Source: Pomacea canaliculata
Taxonomy: Eukaryota; Mollusca; Gastropoda; Architaenioglossa; Ampullariidae
Assembly: GCF_003073045.1 (NCBI RefSeq)
Contig: NC_037600.1
Location: 12,710,515-12,774,514 of the forward strand
Length of the DNA: 64,000 nucleotides
Direction of reading: 5' to 3'
Shown here: in pieces, positions 53,601 to 64,000 of the stretch
Layout of the letters: the number at the start of each line of letters is the position of its first letter
How positions within the stretch are numbered: position 1 is the stretch's first letter
The notes under the pieces: model-generated
The model's input: only the letters and a program-made list of their open reading frames with translations
The model's database searches: none
Told to the model about the DNA's origin: nothing
Made by a program: the position numbers and the translations under genes

Positions 53601-54651
53601 TGATGTAAATGTTCATCAGGAATTGAGACAACGAGTAGACATTTGGAAAAAGGAGTTTGTCATTGTGAACGTAAGAGTGGACAAATGGGGATGCAGTCAA
53701 ATATCCTTTGCCTTGAGGAGGCTTTTTTGTATTAGAAGCAGATTAAGTGATATCCCTGCCCAGCACCATTTTTTATGTTTCAGCTGCTAATACGGGCGCA
53801 GGATGATCAGCTAGACATGATTGGCTCTAGCGTGGGTGTTTTGAAAACCATGAGTCAGCACATAGGCAACGAACTTGAAGACCAGAATGCGTGAGTACTA
53901 CTAGACCCTTTTGACTGTTCCAAAAGATTTGTTTCACCATAGACGATTGTGACGTACCAGTATTAAAACGTTAGTCCATGAATGTATAATGTTTATATTT
54001 AATGTAGTTGCAGTAGAATGGAACAACAGGGTAGCTTTTCATTCAAATCTTCTTCAGCACTGATCAAAGCTTATTCAAGCATTGCAGTTTTAACTTGCCG
54101 GTATGAATTCTTGCCACATTTTATCTTATCTGTACCATTTCAGAATGCTCGATGATTTTCGTCATGATATGGATCACACTGAAACGAGACTTGACCAGAC
54201 AATGAAAAAGATGGCCAAAGTTATGCATATGTCCAATGGTAAGTTTCCCACTATCTTTATAGATGTTTAAAATTTCTTTTAGATATATTTATCATATAGA
54301 ATGATTTTACATCTCTATTTTTGTTTTGGGAAATAAAATGCAGAGAATGCCTTAGTCAGACATCAAGATTCAACACAAAAATTTATTATAATTTCACACA
54401 AAAATTTCTGAAGCAGAAATTCTTCAAACCTATGGACCTCCATCATATGCACACATATATAAAGATGGTTATGTTTTGTTTCTGTTTGTTGCCCTGAAAG
54501 GGATAATGAATGTCTGTCTACTTATAAACTACAAATGCTTATTTTGTGTTTGCTTTTTTTTTTTTTTTAAACAGATCGCCGGCAGTGGCTTGCCATTGTT
54601 GTTCTTCTGGTTGTCCTTGTCATCGTCGTCATTCTTTTCTTTGTTCTGTGA
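50692..54651 (+). CDS. STX6: Syntaxin-6 (Golgi/endosome t-SNARE)
   Basis: Qc-SNARE of the trans-Golgi network and endosomes (family knowledge). Eight exons: 50692-50726, 51104-51273, 51890-51984, 52627-52698, 53460-53573, 53784-53890, 54144-54238, 54575-54651; 765 nt, 254 aa (human 255). Starts [20 protein letters not shown]; the N-terminal helical bundle has [20 protein letters not shown]. The SNARE motif runs from [20 protein letters not shown] to [16 protein letters not shown], with Gln in the central layer. The C-terminal anchor is [21 protein letters not shown]-like and ends at the stop. The second intron is best read as a minor-spliceosome AT-type intron. Exon 4 and 5 codons form the Ser/Gln-rich linker. 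Confidence 0.96.
51274..51889 (+). other. Probable U12-type (AT-AA) intron of STX6
   Basis: The intron starts ATATCCTTG, which matches the U12 5' site ATATCCTTT at eight of nine positions. Near its end, TTCTTTAAC matches the U12 branch site TTCCTTAAC at eight of nine, about ten bases from the junction. The cut after ATCAA gives a frame-keeping join and the protein [13 protein letters not shown], where human reads ETISIVEANPRKF. The only GT nearby, GTGAAT, breaks the frame with every AG tried. AT-AA ends are rare. Confidence 0.7.
51540..51765 (+). repeat. SINE/LINE-tail type repeat, copy 5
   Basis: Contains AAGCACTAAGAGCATGCTCC and GTATGCGCTTTGAAAATTTT followed by ATTATTATTATT. Its AAGCRCT-GAGxATGCTCC block matches copy 1. 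Lies inside the U12-type intron of STX6. Confidence 0.5.
52970..53062 (+). repeat. Possible LINE/SINE 3' tail with GATA repeat
   Basis: GAGGCCTTATGTGCAGCCTG, then a GAAGAGGAAT-ending stretch and ATAGATAGATAG. The first part resembles the end of the LINE fragment at 42750-42790. Weak evidence. Confidence 0.3.
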
Positions 54652-57600
54652 TGAAATAGGAGAGGAGTATTTTGTTTTTCAAAACTTGTCTTCAAACTCT
54701 GAACTATACTGTCAAAAATGCTACAGCTTCCAGCAGTTTGCACAGATGGCCTTGAAAGGCTTTCATCATCCTCCATCTTTCCTATGTTTGCCAAGCCCAA
54801 ATCTCAAAGGAAACGTCATGAAATGGCACTTTGCTTAAACTTGCTTAACTACCTAGAGAGCAAGAAAGATCTGTACATTGTTAGAATCACTGTCTGAACT
54901 TTTGTCAATGTAATATAGAGTGATGTAAAACTGTGATGCTGCATTTAATGTTTTACTTAAAGGGATCTCCACCAGCATATGTGTCACATGGATTTTGATA
55001 TAGTGATTCACAGCAGACAATAACAAGTGAGTTGTCTTGTGTCTTGCAGTTTACAATGTGTTTTATTTCTCAGACAAAAACCTTTGCAGCCATAACATGT
55101 ATTGTGTAATAATAAGTTGTAAAATACATGGATGTCATTATGTCTGTATGTCTTGCATGAGGTTTACCTTAGGTACATATTTTCCTAATGAGTAATAAGG
55201 ACAGTGAAGATTTTTGTCTGTGCAAGAGTTTTTCTGTTTGTGAGCGTTAACTATTTTTTTCTTTAATTAGGAGTACAATTGTCAAAAATTCTTGCCTGTT
55301 GAGTGTGCACTTGATTTCTTGATGCAAGCACTGTTCATTGTTGTCTGAAACCCTCAAAAGTGATCAACAGCTTAAAGAAATATTGAAAACAGGGACATCA
55401 TTATATTATTATTAATTTAAGAAATATATGCACAGAAATAAAAACCGTTCTTAAGAAACAGTGATAAGAATAAATTGTGCTGATATTATGTTTAAAAGAT
55501 ATACAAAGTTGATTTATTTTACAGCCATACGTGTCTGTTATTATTTGTTTAGTCATGTGCTTAAAAGTTGTGAGATATTTTGTGAACTTCAGATGTACAC
55601 ATTTATGTATTTCAGCATTTTGTGTCTTTGTGATGGTCCTTTTTGAATGTGCTCTTTTCTGGACATGCGTGGTTGATGGTTGATGATTTGGGTCTAAGTC
55701 ATGATTTGGGATTGTGAATGAGAATGTGCTAAAGTTTTACTGTACAAAACTACCAAGGCAGTGTGTAATACTTGGAGGCAGATGATATTTATATTTGTGT
55801 AATATCCTGCATGCATGTAATTATCATAATTCATACAATTATATTTGTATTTAGAGAAAGTGCATGTTAGGTTGAGAGCGATAACTTATTAAGTAAAGCT
55901 TAACCATGCGGAGAGAGATAATGAAATTTTGACTTAAAATAATAGCATGCTGATAAAATGATCATTTAATCATGCATATAAGCATTCAAAAGGCACTTCT
56001 AAATATGAGTTATGTGATATGTAATATATAACAGAGTATGTCAGAGAACAAATGTTTGTACGTTCTATTATGGTGGCTGCAGGCAATGACAGCATCTAGG
56101 TTCAAACAGCTTGTTCTGGAATGCATCAGAGTATAATTTAAATCTGCACTGAAGCAGGTACAAGATCTGAAGGCATGGTAGACACCAGGGACCACAGAAG
56201 TCTATGTTTACATTATTTTAGTTCATACTTATAGGCCATAGTTAACATAGTTAATCTCTTTGCATTTTTGCTTTGGATTGGGAGCAGGAAAGGGGCTTAA
56301 CACGAAGATTGATGCCTGTATGTATAGCCACTTCTGAGGTAACTTTATCAAAAGTGTGTGTAGTGATGTTGAGGAGGACCACAAAGAGCAGCTTTGCACC
56401 ACCAAAGTCAGGTTATACCTTTCTAAGATAAAAAGAGAATTGCTTTGAAAGTGCCTGAAAATTATTTCTGTTCATTTTATTTGTTGTGTCTTTTGTTTTG
56501 TTTTATTTGCCTAAAAAATGTTAACTCATGGTAGAATGTTCTTCATTTAAAACAGTTGCCTAGCTAGCTGACAGGATTCTATATTAATATTATTATCACG
56601 TTCTGAGAATTGTATAGGTTTTTCTTTAATTAAAATACTTTTACTCATGCTAGCTTTTTGCATTATTTGAAGCAGCTGCCTTACAGAAGGAAACAGCGTG
56701 GTTACTTGGTTTCATTGGTGATGGTAATAGTTTCTCCAAAAAAATGTACAAGCTATCAGCATTAGAGTAGAAGTATTTTAAATGCCAGAATTTAAAAAAA
56801 AGGCATTTAACAAAGCAAATGGTCAGTAATTTAGTTTGCCAGCTGGGATATTTTGCTCATAACTCTTAAAAAGGTTTCATTTGTACACACACACACTCCA
56901 GCATAAACTGCATGAGATCTTTAGCCTGATGATTATGAATATCAGCTAGACTAGCTAACAGTTGGCACCACTGTTAGATGAAGAATATTATCTTGGATTC
57001 ATCTCTTTTTTTTTTTTTTTTTTGCACAATGTACCATGAACGTATCTTGGTGATGAAGCAGCAAGCGACTCTATACAACCAGTTTTGTTATATTCAACTT
57101 AAATGTGATACCAGTATTGTGCAAATAACATTAAAAGTCTAATATTTTAATTAACTTTGTTTTTTGTTTTTGTTGTGCTACTGAACTGATGAGAAAAATC
57201 AAAAACAAAATAGTGGGACCATTTGTCAGTCAAAATTATGTAGCTGTGTTTACTATTGTAGAATATAAAACTTTCTTTGTATTGAATGAAAATGATGCCA
57301 TAACTCCTTTTTTTTCTTTTTTTTTTTTTTTTTTTGCAAGATGTTCTGGCATGCAATCTTTATTTGCTTTTTTCTTACAAGTTTTGTCAGCATGCCATTT
57401 GGACTAGGAATGACAAAGATGTAGTTTTTTTTACTGCATGTCTGACTTAACTCTTTTCAGCTCATTAGAACATGGTATAATTTTTTTTTTTTAAATTCTA
57501 AAGCAGTTGATACAAAAACTGTAAACTGTAGAGAGTTAGGCTGATTTATCAAAGGTTTGTGAGAAAATGAAATACATGCAAAAAAGAGATTTTTGGGTAA

Positions 57601-60600
57601 TTAATGATGATGTCATGCGCAAATGATGAACTATTGCACTAGTCAACTGCTTAAGTATTGTTGATACATGTATTCACTTCGTGTACATAACTAAAATTAA
57701 TACAGTTTGATAAGAACAAGATGTCTGAAGTTTCTGTAAGTTGTGCATAAGGTTACAAGTTTTTCTTAGAGTACAACAATGGCAGGAAACGAAATGATCT
57801 GGGCCAAAATTTAGAACATTTAATGATCACCATGTCGGATTGATTTGTCTCTTGAACTGTTTTCATGGGATCCGTGTACTTCATAAGTTTTTTTAACTTA
57901 GGGATTTGTTGTTTTCTTTGGGCTTGACTTTTTAATCCTTATAGCACTGCATATAAGTATGCACAAAGACAATGGCTTTTAACTGAAGACTGTGAAGATG
58001 ATGTGGGTGGTGTTTTTTAAAATTATTATTGTTGCTGCTCTCAGGTAAACATTAGGCCACGAAACCTATACATTTTTTGAAAGGGGAAAGATTGAACTTT
58101 GCAGTAAAAGTAATGAAAATACCTATATGCTTTCCTTGCAAAACCACAATCGTGGCCCATTCTCAGTTTTGTTATTAGATAATAAAAAGAGATTGGGTGC
58201 TTATTTAGTTTGAAGAAGTCAGACAATTTGAAGCATTTTTTTTCTTTTTTATTTCTCCATTTTAGTTTGTCAGAATTGGTTCTCTATACTATGAGATTAC
58301 GCTATATATAGCTTTCTAGTTTTTGTTTTGTCACTTTTTCACGTGCTTAGTTTATAGAATGGTTTAATCAAAATTGTTGGCTTTCTTGATGTTATTTCCT
58401 TTCTGTTATAAACTCTGATTTTTTTAAGTTTTGTAGCAAGTTCCTCCTAAACATCTTTTTGTATAATTTCCTGTCTCTGTTTCAGTCAAGTTAAAGCATT
58501 TGAATTTCTTTTACTTGATATTATTTTGTAGTGATCATTTTTGCCTCAAAACTGTAGCAAATCCTTTACTGGTTTTCAATTCATTATATGTTATACTGTC
58601 CCATTGCAGAAAGGCTTCACCTGCTTTTCACAGATATTAATGTTGGCCATATTTCAGAGAATTTATTTATTAAGCCATTAATTCCTGACAGTTATTTTCT
58701 AAGATTACATGTTACTACCTTTGAAGCACTCTTTATAGAAAAAGGTATTTAGATAGGCTTTCGTAATTATTTTCAAGGGTGCATGTATTTTTATATTTAT
58801 TTTAAGTTGACTAAACTGAAAGGCTTTAAAAGGTGTAGAATGATATTTAAATTTATAACAATGAAAAATTATGCAGTCGTGCATTACACACCTTTATAAA
58901 AGATTTTAAGTTTTAAATGTTGATTAACTGGGTTGATAAGGGTTTGATTTTTTTTTAGTGTTTATAGACCTATATTTCAGCTATGAGTGAAAGGTATCTG
59001 TAATTTGTTTGCATTATTTATTGGTGACCCAGACCATTCTCTGGAATTGTGATATCACCATCTGCATGGTGATTTCTAAATATTTAATGCATATACCTCT
59101 TTAAGGTCAGCCTACAGCAAGAATTTACGCTATGGCAAAGATGTTACATTTTCTCAATAAACGCAGCACAACACATAGAGATTTTAACATTTTAATTTTT
59201 CTTTCTGTCACTCTAAATTTAGCCAATCTGATTTCATTTAAGGCCTGAAGTGCCTGTTCCTCTTTCTAATATGCATGAAAAAATTTATGCAGATAACACA
59301 TGAACCAACATGCACACACACACACATATATATAGTCTTGCGTATTGTGAGACATTGTAACAAGTCATCCTCTGCCCTCTTTAGTTTTTGGCATCTTATA
59401 TGATTATGATCTCTTATAATATTATACATTTTTGATCTGTTGGTAAATGGTATTTTCAGTAGGTAGATCAAATGCCATGCACCTCTTCCCTTATTCAAAA
59501 TAATATAATAATACTCTTTAAAAAGCTACTTAGAGCTGTACTAAATTATGATCTGAGTAGCACTTTAAAAGTGAGATTTACATATTTCCAGTGCTTTGTG
59601 GCCTTTTAAAAGGAAATATTTTGCAAAATTATTTTATGTAATACATTGTGACAATTTTCCTTTAATTTTTGTTTAATCTTCACAACCAAAATTTAGGAAT
59701 ACTTGACATCAGGCTTGTATCAAGGGGGAAAATATATTTATAAAATTGTTTCTGCCTTGTTGTGATTTGTGTGGATATGTATGCAGTTTGTGAGCATGAG
59801 AGAGAGAAAAAAGGATTGAGAGGAAAATATAAAATCAGAATTCCCTAATAAAAAGATTATATATTTATTTCTTCTCGCTCATTTTTAACGTGTTGGGATA
59901 CAATTTTGAAATTTCTTCCTATGATGAAGATGCACTTCTAAATATTACAATAAATGTCAGCAACAAATCTGGAAACACAGCAGTAGACACACGTACACAC
60001 TAAGATTATACATCTCAGTGCAGTGAAAAAAAATGTCATTTGTTCAAGTTTGAGTCTGGTTATTTTTCCTTATCATCAATAGTTTTCATTGTGTTCAGTT
60101 TCTACAATTCATATTGCTCATATTGACATATATAAAACATGATAAAAACTGAGTCAGTAAAACTTTCATGAAGACTAACATACTCTTTATAAAGAAGTTA
60201 AATGTTTTTTATAAATTGTTATTCATGAAATTATGAAACTATAATCTAGCAACAAAGATTAAATTTTCAGTTTTAAGCAAGGAAATTTTAAAATACAAGT
60301 ATTGTGGCATTAAATGTAGAGCAACTTTCACATTTTTCTATTACAAAGAACACAACAAATGAAGGAGTTAAAACTGAGTATAGAACAATCCAAAACATCA
60401 TCAACAACAGAGAGCATACACTTCAATCCGACACAGTTGTTTCTTTGCAGAATTGTAAAATTTTTTACTGCTGATGAGTTGCAATTTCATACTGGAACAT
60501 TACTTAAGATGATAACAAGAATAAAGAATATATTGTTTTACAAGTGAACAAGAGTAAATTTTGTTACTGTTTTCTTTACAGAAAACTTGTTGAGAATTGC

Positions 60601-60800
60601 CTCTTAACACAAATTTTCTTTTGTCAGTCCATTTTTTTTATGAAAAGGAAATGCAATTGCAGTATCCTGTATTTTCTTGTTTTTATCTGTTTTGTGATCA
60701 CATTTAAACATATGCACACATCTCACACACACACATCTTTATTTACGTGCACATTTATTATCACCTACACAGTATATACACACACTCATTGCTTTTTCTG
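54652..60800. other. STX6 3' region and long AT-rich gene-poor DNA
   Basis: No coding exon recognised on either strand. Contains AATAAA candidates (for example 55437-55442), several T runs (near 57005, 57310 and 57481) and short CA repeats. The short ORFs here are low complexity and show no family features. Confidence 0.5.
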
Positions 60801-63800
60801 TTACGTCTGTATCATTTTTTTATGTGGGTCATACACATAGCGCTTGAAAGAAAGGATTATTTTGACTGGATCTTGAATGCTCTGACTGGCAGGATCTGGT
60901 GTCTCTTCCTCCACATCACCCCCTTTCTTGTTTTTTTCTTCCCAGAATACTGCTGAATTATTTCAGATGGAAGTCCTTCTGCAAGCAAAAAAAGTATACA
61001 AATTTAAAAAAGGCTGTTAACATAAGTTAACATGCAAACTATCCAACACTATCCACATAGCAACAAAATCAAAAAAAGGACAAAAAAGGACAAAAACAAT
61101 AAATACTTGATAACAAAACACATAGTTGGATCATTCCCGAACCATTTTAAGTCATTTGTGAAGTGAAGCATTCCCAAATGACCTAAAAGAAGTTAGTGCA
61201 TGACCTGTACTTTTACCTTTTTTGCTGTCAATCAATAGTTATGTAGATCACACAACATCAATGTTTCATTTCTAAGCTTTTATTCTACACACTGTATTGG
61301 TGAATTTATTTGGATTGGGCCTTTTACTAAACTTTCAGCTCTCCTAAAAGTAATATTTTATGTCTTACAAGTCAGCATTAGCAAACATCAATGATAACAC
61401 AATCTGGCTGCAAGTCAGGGACAAGGTAGGTAATGCTCCAGTCATATTTTACCTGGGATTCGGATCTTGACTTTACCACTTTGTCCGAATCCTCCCTCAA
61501 TAACCCCCTTCTGTCCTGTGGACAGAGTGACCTTAAGGTTGGTGAAGGTTTGGATGTTTGTCTCCTTTTTGAAGAGGTTTTTGCCAATTAGTGAATATGC
61601 ATCAGCTACACGTTCTACTTGGCCTTCCCGATTCTTCACCTTATAAACCTGATAAAGAAAAAAAAAACCTCACTGCTATTTATTTCGCTCAGTAATATTC
61701 AATGTGTTGATACAGATAAATGTCCTGTTACATCAAAGTACACACTTTGTTACGACTATGAGCATACAAAGAATAATAAGACATGCAAGGTTCCTTTTAG
61801 ATGAAAGTTATCCCTGTAAAATTGCACATTAAGACTCACAAGCCTTGCTTTCTGCCACTTTCTGTAAGTTCTTTGAGAGTGACTAATGCTATGCTGTGAC
61901 ATTTGTAATATCAGCAGAGTAACATTCAAAGGATTAGAATAAAAGATAACATCATAAAAGTGAAATACAAATATCTCTTGAATAAATTGAAAATCACGTT
62001 ACTATCCCCCACAGTGGCGCAACAGTTACAGCGCCTGTCACCAATACCGTGAAGATTGGCTGTCCTGGGTTCAGATCTCATCTCAGACACACTGTTCTTT
62101 CTCTGCATGAGCCATCTCTTTAAAGGACTGGTTTCCTTGCTGTGATATTGGTGTGAAACACCAATGCCCCCCCACCCCACCCGCCAAATCCACAACTCAT
62201 CTAAAAAGACTGATTTAATAATTAGTCTGAAAAACAGTAAGTGGCATTTAACTAAATGGTATTGTCTATATCATCATTCCATCTACCTTTAACACATGAT
62301 ACCTTTTGAAAGGAATGTGATTTTTCCATCTACCTTTAGTCTGGGCAACACTGTTTCCTTATACTTGGGATCTGTCATAGCATGACAAATCCTGCCATGG
62401 AAGGCCAGTCGACAGTAGTTGGCATGGATATCTGTGTCCAGCTTAGATCCAATCACAAGAGCGTGGACAGAGCAAGTCACAGGCTTCTCCAGCTCCACCA
62501 GAAGGAACTGTCTGCTGGCAGCATTGGCACACTTTTCTTCTACCTTGGAGCCAGAAGACTGGGTGTCGGGGTGACCTGCCTTTTTTGAGACAGTGTCCTC
62601 TGAAAGCAGTTCCTCCTGGTACACATACTCAAGAGAAAAGTCAAAATCTTGTGGTTCACTTGCAGGGAAGGATGCTGGATGACCAGATGATTGGACCATG
62701 GCAAAGAAATGGACGTGACCCATGACAGTTTCATGTCCAACAGTTATGTGGAATTTGGTTTTTGTGGTGATGGCACCTATAAAAGTAATGAAGAAAATAA
62801 ACAGAGTAAGATATGAAATAAAGAGTTTTCATTCCACAAAATCCAGTGAATATCTATTCATGAAGTTATATTACCTCTTCAGGCAATTCAGAATGCATTC
62901 ACAACAATACAGGACTATTAAACACTATTTCTTGATGTTCATGGTTGTGTTACCTTTAAAAAAGTCTATCTTATGAACAGATGCAATGAATGCTTCCACA
63001 GTAGCTAAAGCTCCTGGTGAAGAAATGATTCCTCTCTCTAACAGCTTTGGGTCAAATTGTGTCACACAAATGCCTGCCCGGTCACCCTGAAATTTTTTTT
63101 AATGCACCAGGCTATCAACAAAATTTTTAAATGCATTTTAAAAATGTTGACACTTATTAAAAACTAGAAAGCTTAAAACTACTTCTCATACAGTGTTCTC
63201 TTATAATCTGTGCACCATTAAATTATGGGAGTGACTTTCAAGGATTAGTACAATAAGTTTGCTCATCTGACAATGTGAGAGATTTGTACAAAATTTAAAA
63301 TGTAAAGGAATGTTGCTTACCTGCATAATATGTTCTACTGGTTTCCGAAACATTTGGATGGACTTAACTTTCTTCTGTACCTTCATTGATGGAATCTCAA
63401 CATTCTATAGATAAAGGGACAACACTCTGTTTAAATATGTTTCACAGAATCAATGAAAGTGGCATGTTATACAATACATGATTAGCTGCTGTCCTTAAAA
63501 AATGGCCAAAGAAATAAAAATCTTACTTTATTCTGAAGTTTTTAAAATAACATTATAACATACTACTAGCTCAAGCTTATCATTTAAAATTAAAAGGAAT
63601 TCAACTCAAACAATAGTTTATTCTATAGCTTAATTGTATCAATACACTTGTATTGAATGAGTTAAAACTTGCCTAAAAATATTTACTTCACTATTTCCAC
63701 CAAAAAGGCACACTTTATTTCACCCAAAGTAAATATTTTAATGTGATATAACCGAAGAAACTATGAATAGGTTCTTACATCATTGATTGCTACACTGCCA

Positions 63801-64000
63801 CTGATGACTGTCCCTGTCATGACAGTACCCTGGCCACGAAGAGCAAAGCAGTGGTCCACAGCAAAAATAAATGGTCCATCTGGTTTCTTTGTGGCAAGTA
63901 AGTACTCTTGAGTAACTCCTGAATTAAAACATTCAGTCCTTCTGCCTCAAGGTCTCCACCCTGTTTGATAATTGAAGCAAAACAAGATACCAAAATCACT
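60801..64000 (-). CDS. EEFSEC: Selenocysteine-specific elongation factor, C-terminal part
   Basis: Delivers Sec-tRNA to the ribosome at UGA codons with SBP2 and the SECIS element (family knowledge). Partial: the GTPase domain lies beyond the right edge. Exons: 64000-63779 (open to the edge), 63404-63321, 63086-62954, 62776-62334, 61648-61453, 60978-60801. Landmarks: FAVDHCFALRGQGTVMTGT, KKVKSIQMFRKPVEHIMQGD, GICVTQFDPKLLERG, TVGHETVMG, LVELEKPVTC, CRLAFHGRI, LFKKETNIQTF, GGFGQSGKVKIRIPG and finally SFKRYVYDPHKKMIQT, all close to human. Two apparent one-base losses break the frame: one between 63883 and 63884 (PQRN to PDGPF) and one in an A run at about 60931-60937 (GKKK to the Asp/Glu-rich linker). 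The introns are normal, so assembly or read errors are more likely than a pseudogene. Confidence 0.93.
62008..62190 (+). mobile_element. tRNA-derived SINE in an EEFSEC intron
   Basis: Head with Pol III box A (TGGCGCAACAGTTACAGCGC) and box B (GGTTCAGATCTC) at tRNA-like spacing. An unrelated body follows and a tail with a perfect hairpin, TTGGTGTGAAACACCAA. Not a working tRNA gene: there is no acceptor stem pairing or complete cloverleaf. It lies in the intron 61649-62333, on the strand opposite EEFSEC. Confidence 0.75.

Noticed and set aside
62008-62085. tRNA gene
   Set aside because: A and B boxes are present but there is no cloverleaf or acceptor stem; it is the head of a SINE.
63918-63918. 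EEFSEC exon start at a CAG acceptor here
   Set aside because: Residues upstream (GGDLEAEGLNVLIQELL, then LPQR) still fit the family, so the exon runs to the window edge and a one-base slip is the better explanation.

Overview
The window looks like nuclear DNA of a lophotrochozoan invertebrate, most likely a gastropod mollusc (inference). It has GT-AG introns, multi-exon animal genes (prefoldin 6, TSEN15, syntaxin-6, the selenocysteine elongation factor EEFSEC), a tRNA-derived SINE, several short repeats ending in a GCGCTATATAAA-(ATT)n type tail, an RTE-like LINE fragment and a mariner/Tigger relic. It contains no prokaryotic features, CRISPR array or rRNA.

Bases 1-37,073 hold two convergent, paralogous transmembrane receptor genes. 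Gene 1 (+, 61-3838) enters from beyond the left edge and shows CCP-HYR-CCP-CCP-HYR-CCP, a transmembrane exon and two possible terminal exons, each with an NPxY/F-type motif. Gene 2 (-, 37,073-6534) can be read complete: 51 exons whose phases all agree and sum to 8457 nt (2818 aa). It encodes a signal peptide, 17 group-A SRCR domains (two exons each, the first split into three), a six-bladed YWTD propeller, one EGF-like domain, CCP-HYR-CCP-CCP-HYR-CCP-CCP, a Gly/Ser linker, a transmembrane helix and a tail ending in GLDNPLYDS. Domain borders are phase-1 introns throughout, and the introns inside SRCR domains are phase 2. The layout suggests a giant endocytic or recognition receptor; this is inference. 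A 5.5-kb DNA transposon (9484-15,020) lies inside a gene 2 intron. It has 11-bp inverted ends, arrays of an ACGTTTT-type motif at both ends and a decayed gene resembling DUF4806 proteins.

Bases 37,074-64,000 are a housekeeping stretch. PFDN6 (+) lies about 2.3 kb upstream of gene 2's start, in divergent orientation, with an internally deleted Tigger element between them. A LINE fragment follows. TSEN15 (-) and a RING-H2 gene (+) start head to head about 440 bp apart. STX6 (+) spans eight exons, and one of its introns looks like a minor-spliceosome AT-type intron. About 6 kb of AT-rich, gene-poor DNA follows. EEFSEC (-) then runs off the right edge; its coding frame shows two apparent one-base slips, although its exons and splice sites are otherwise normal.

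All family calls rest on reading the translations by eye; no database search was run.
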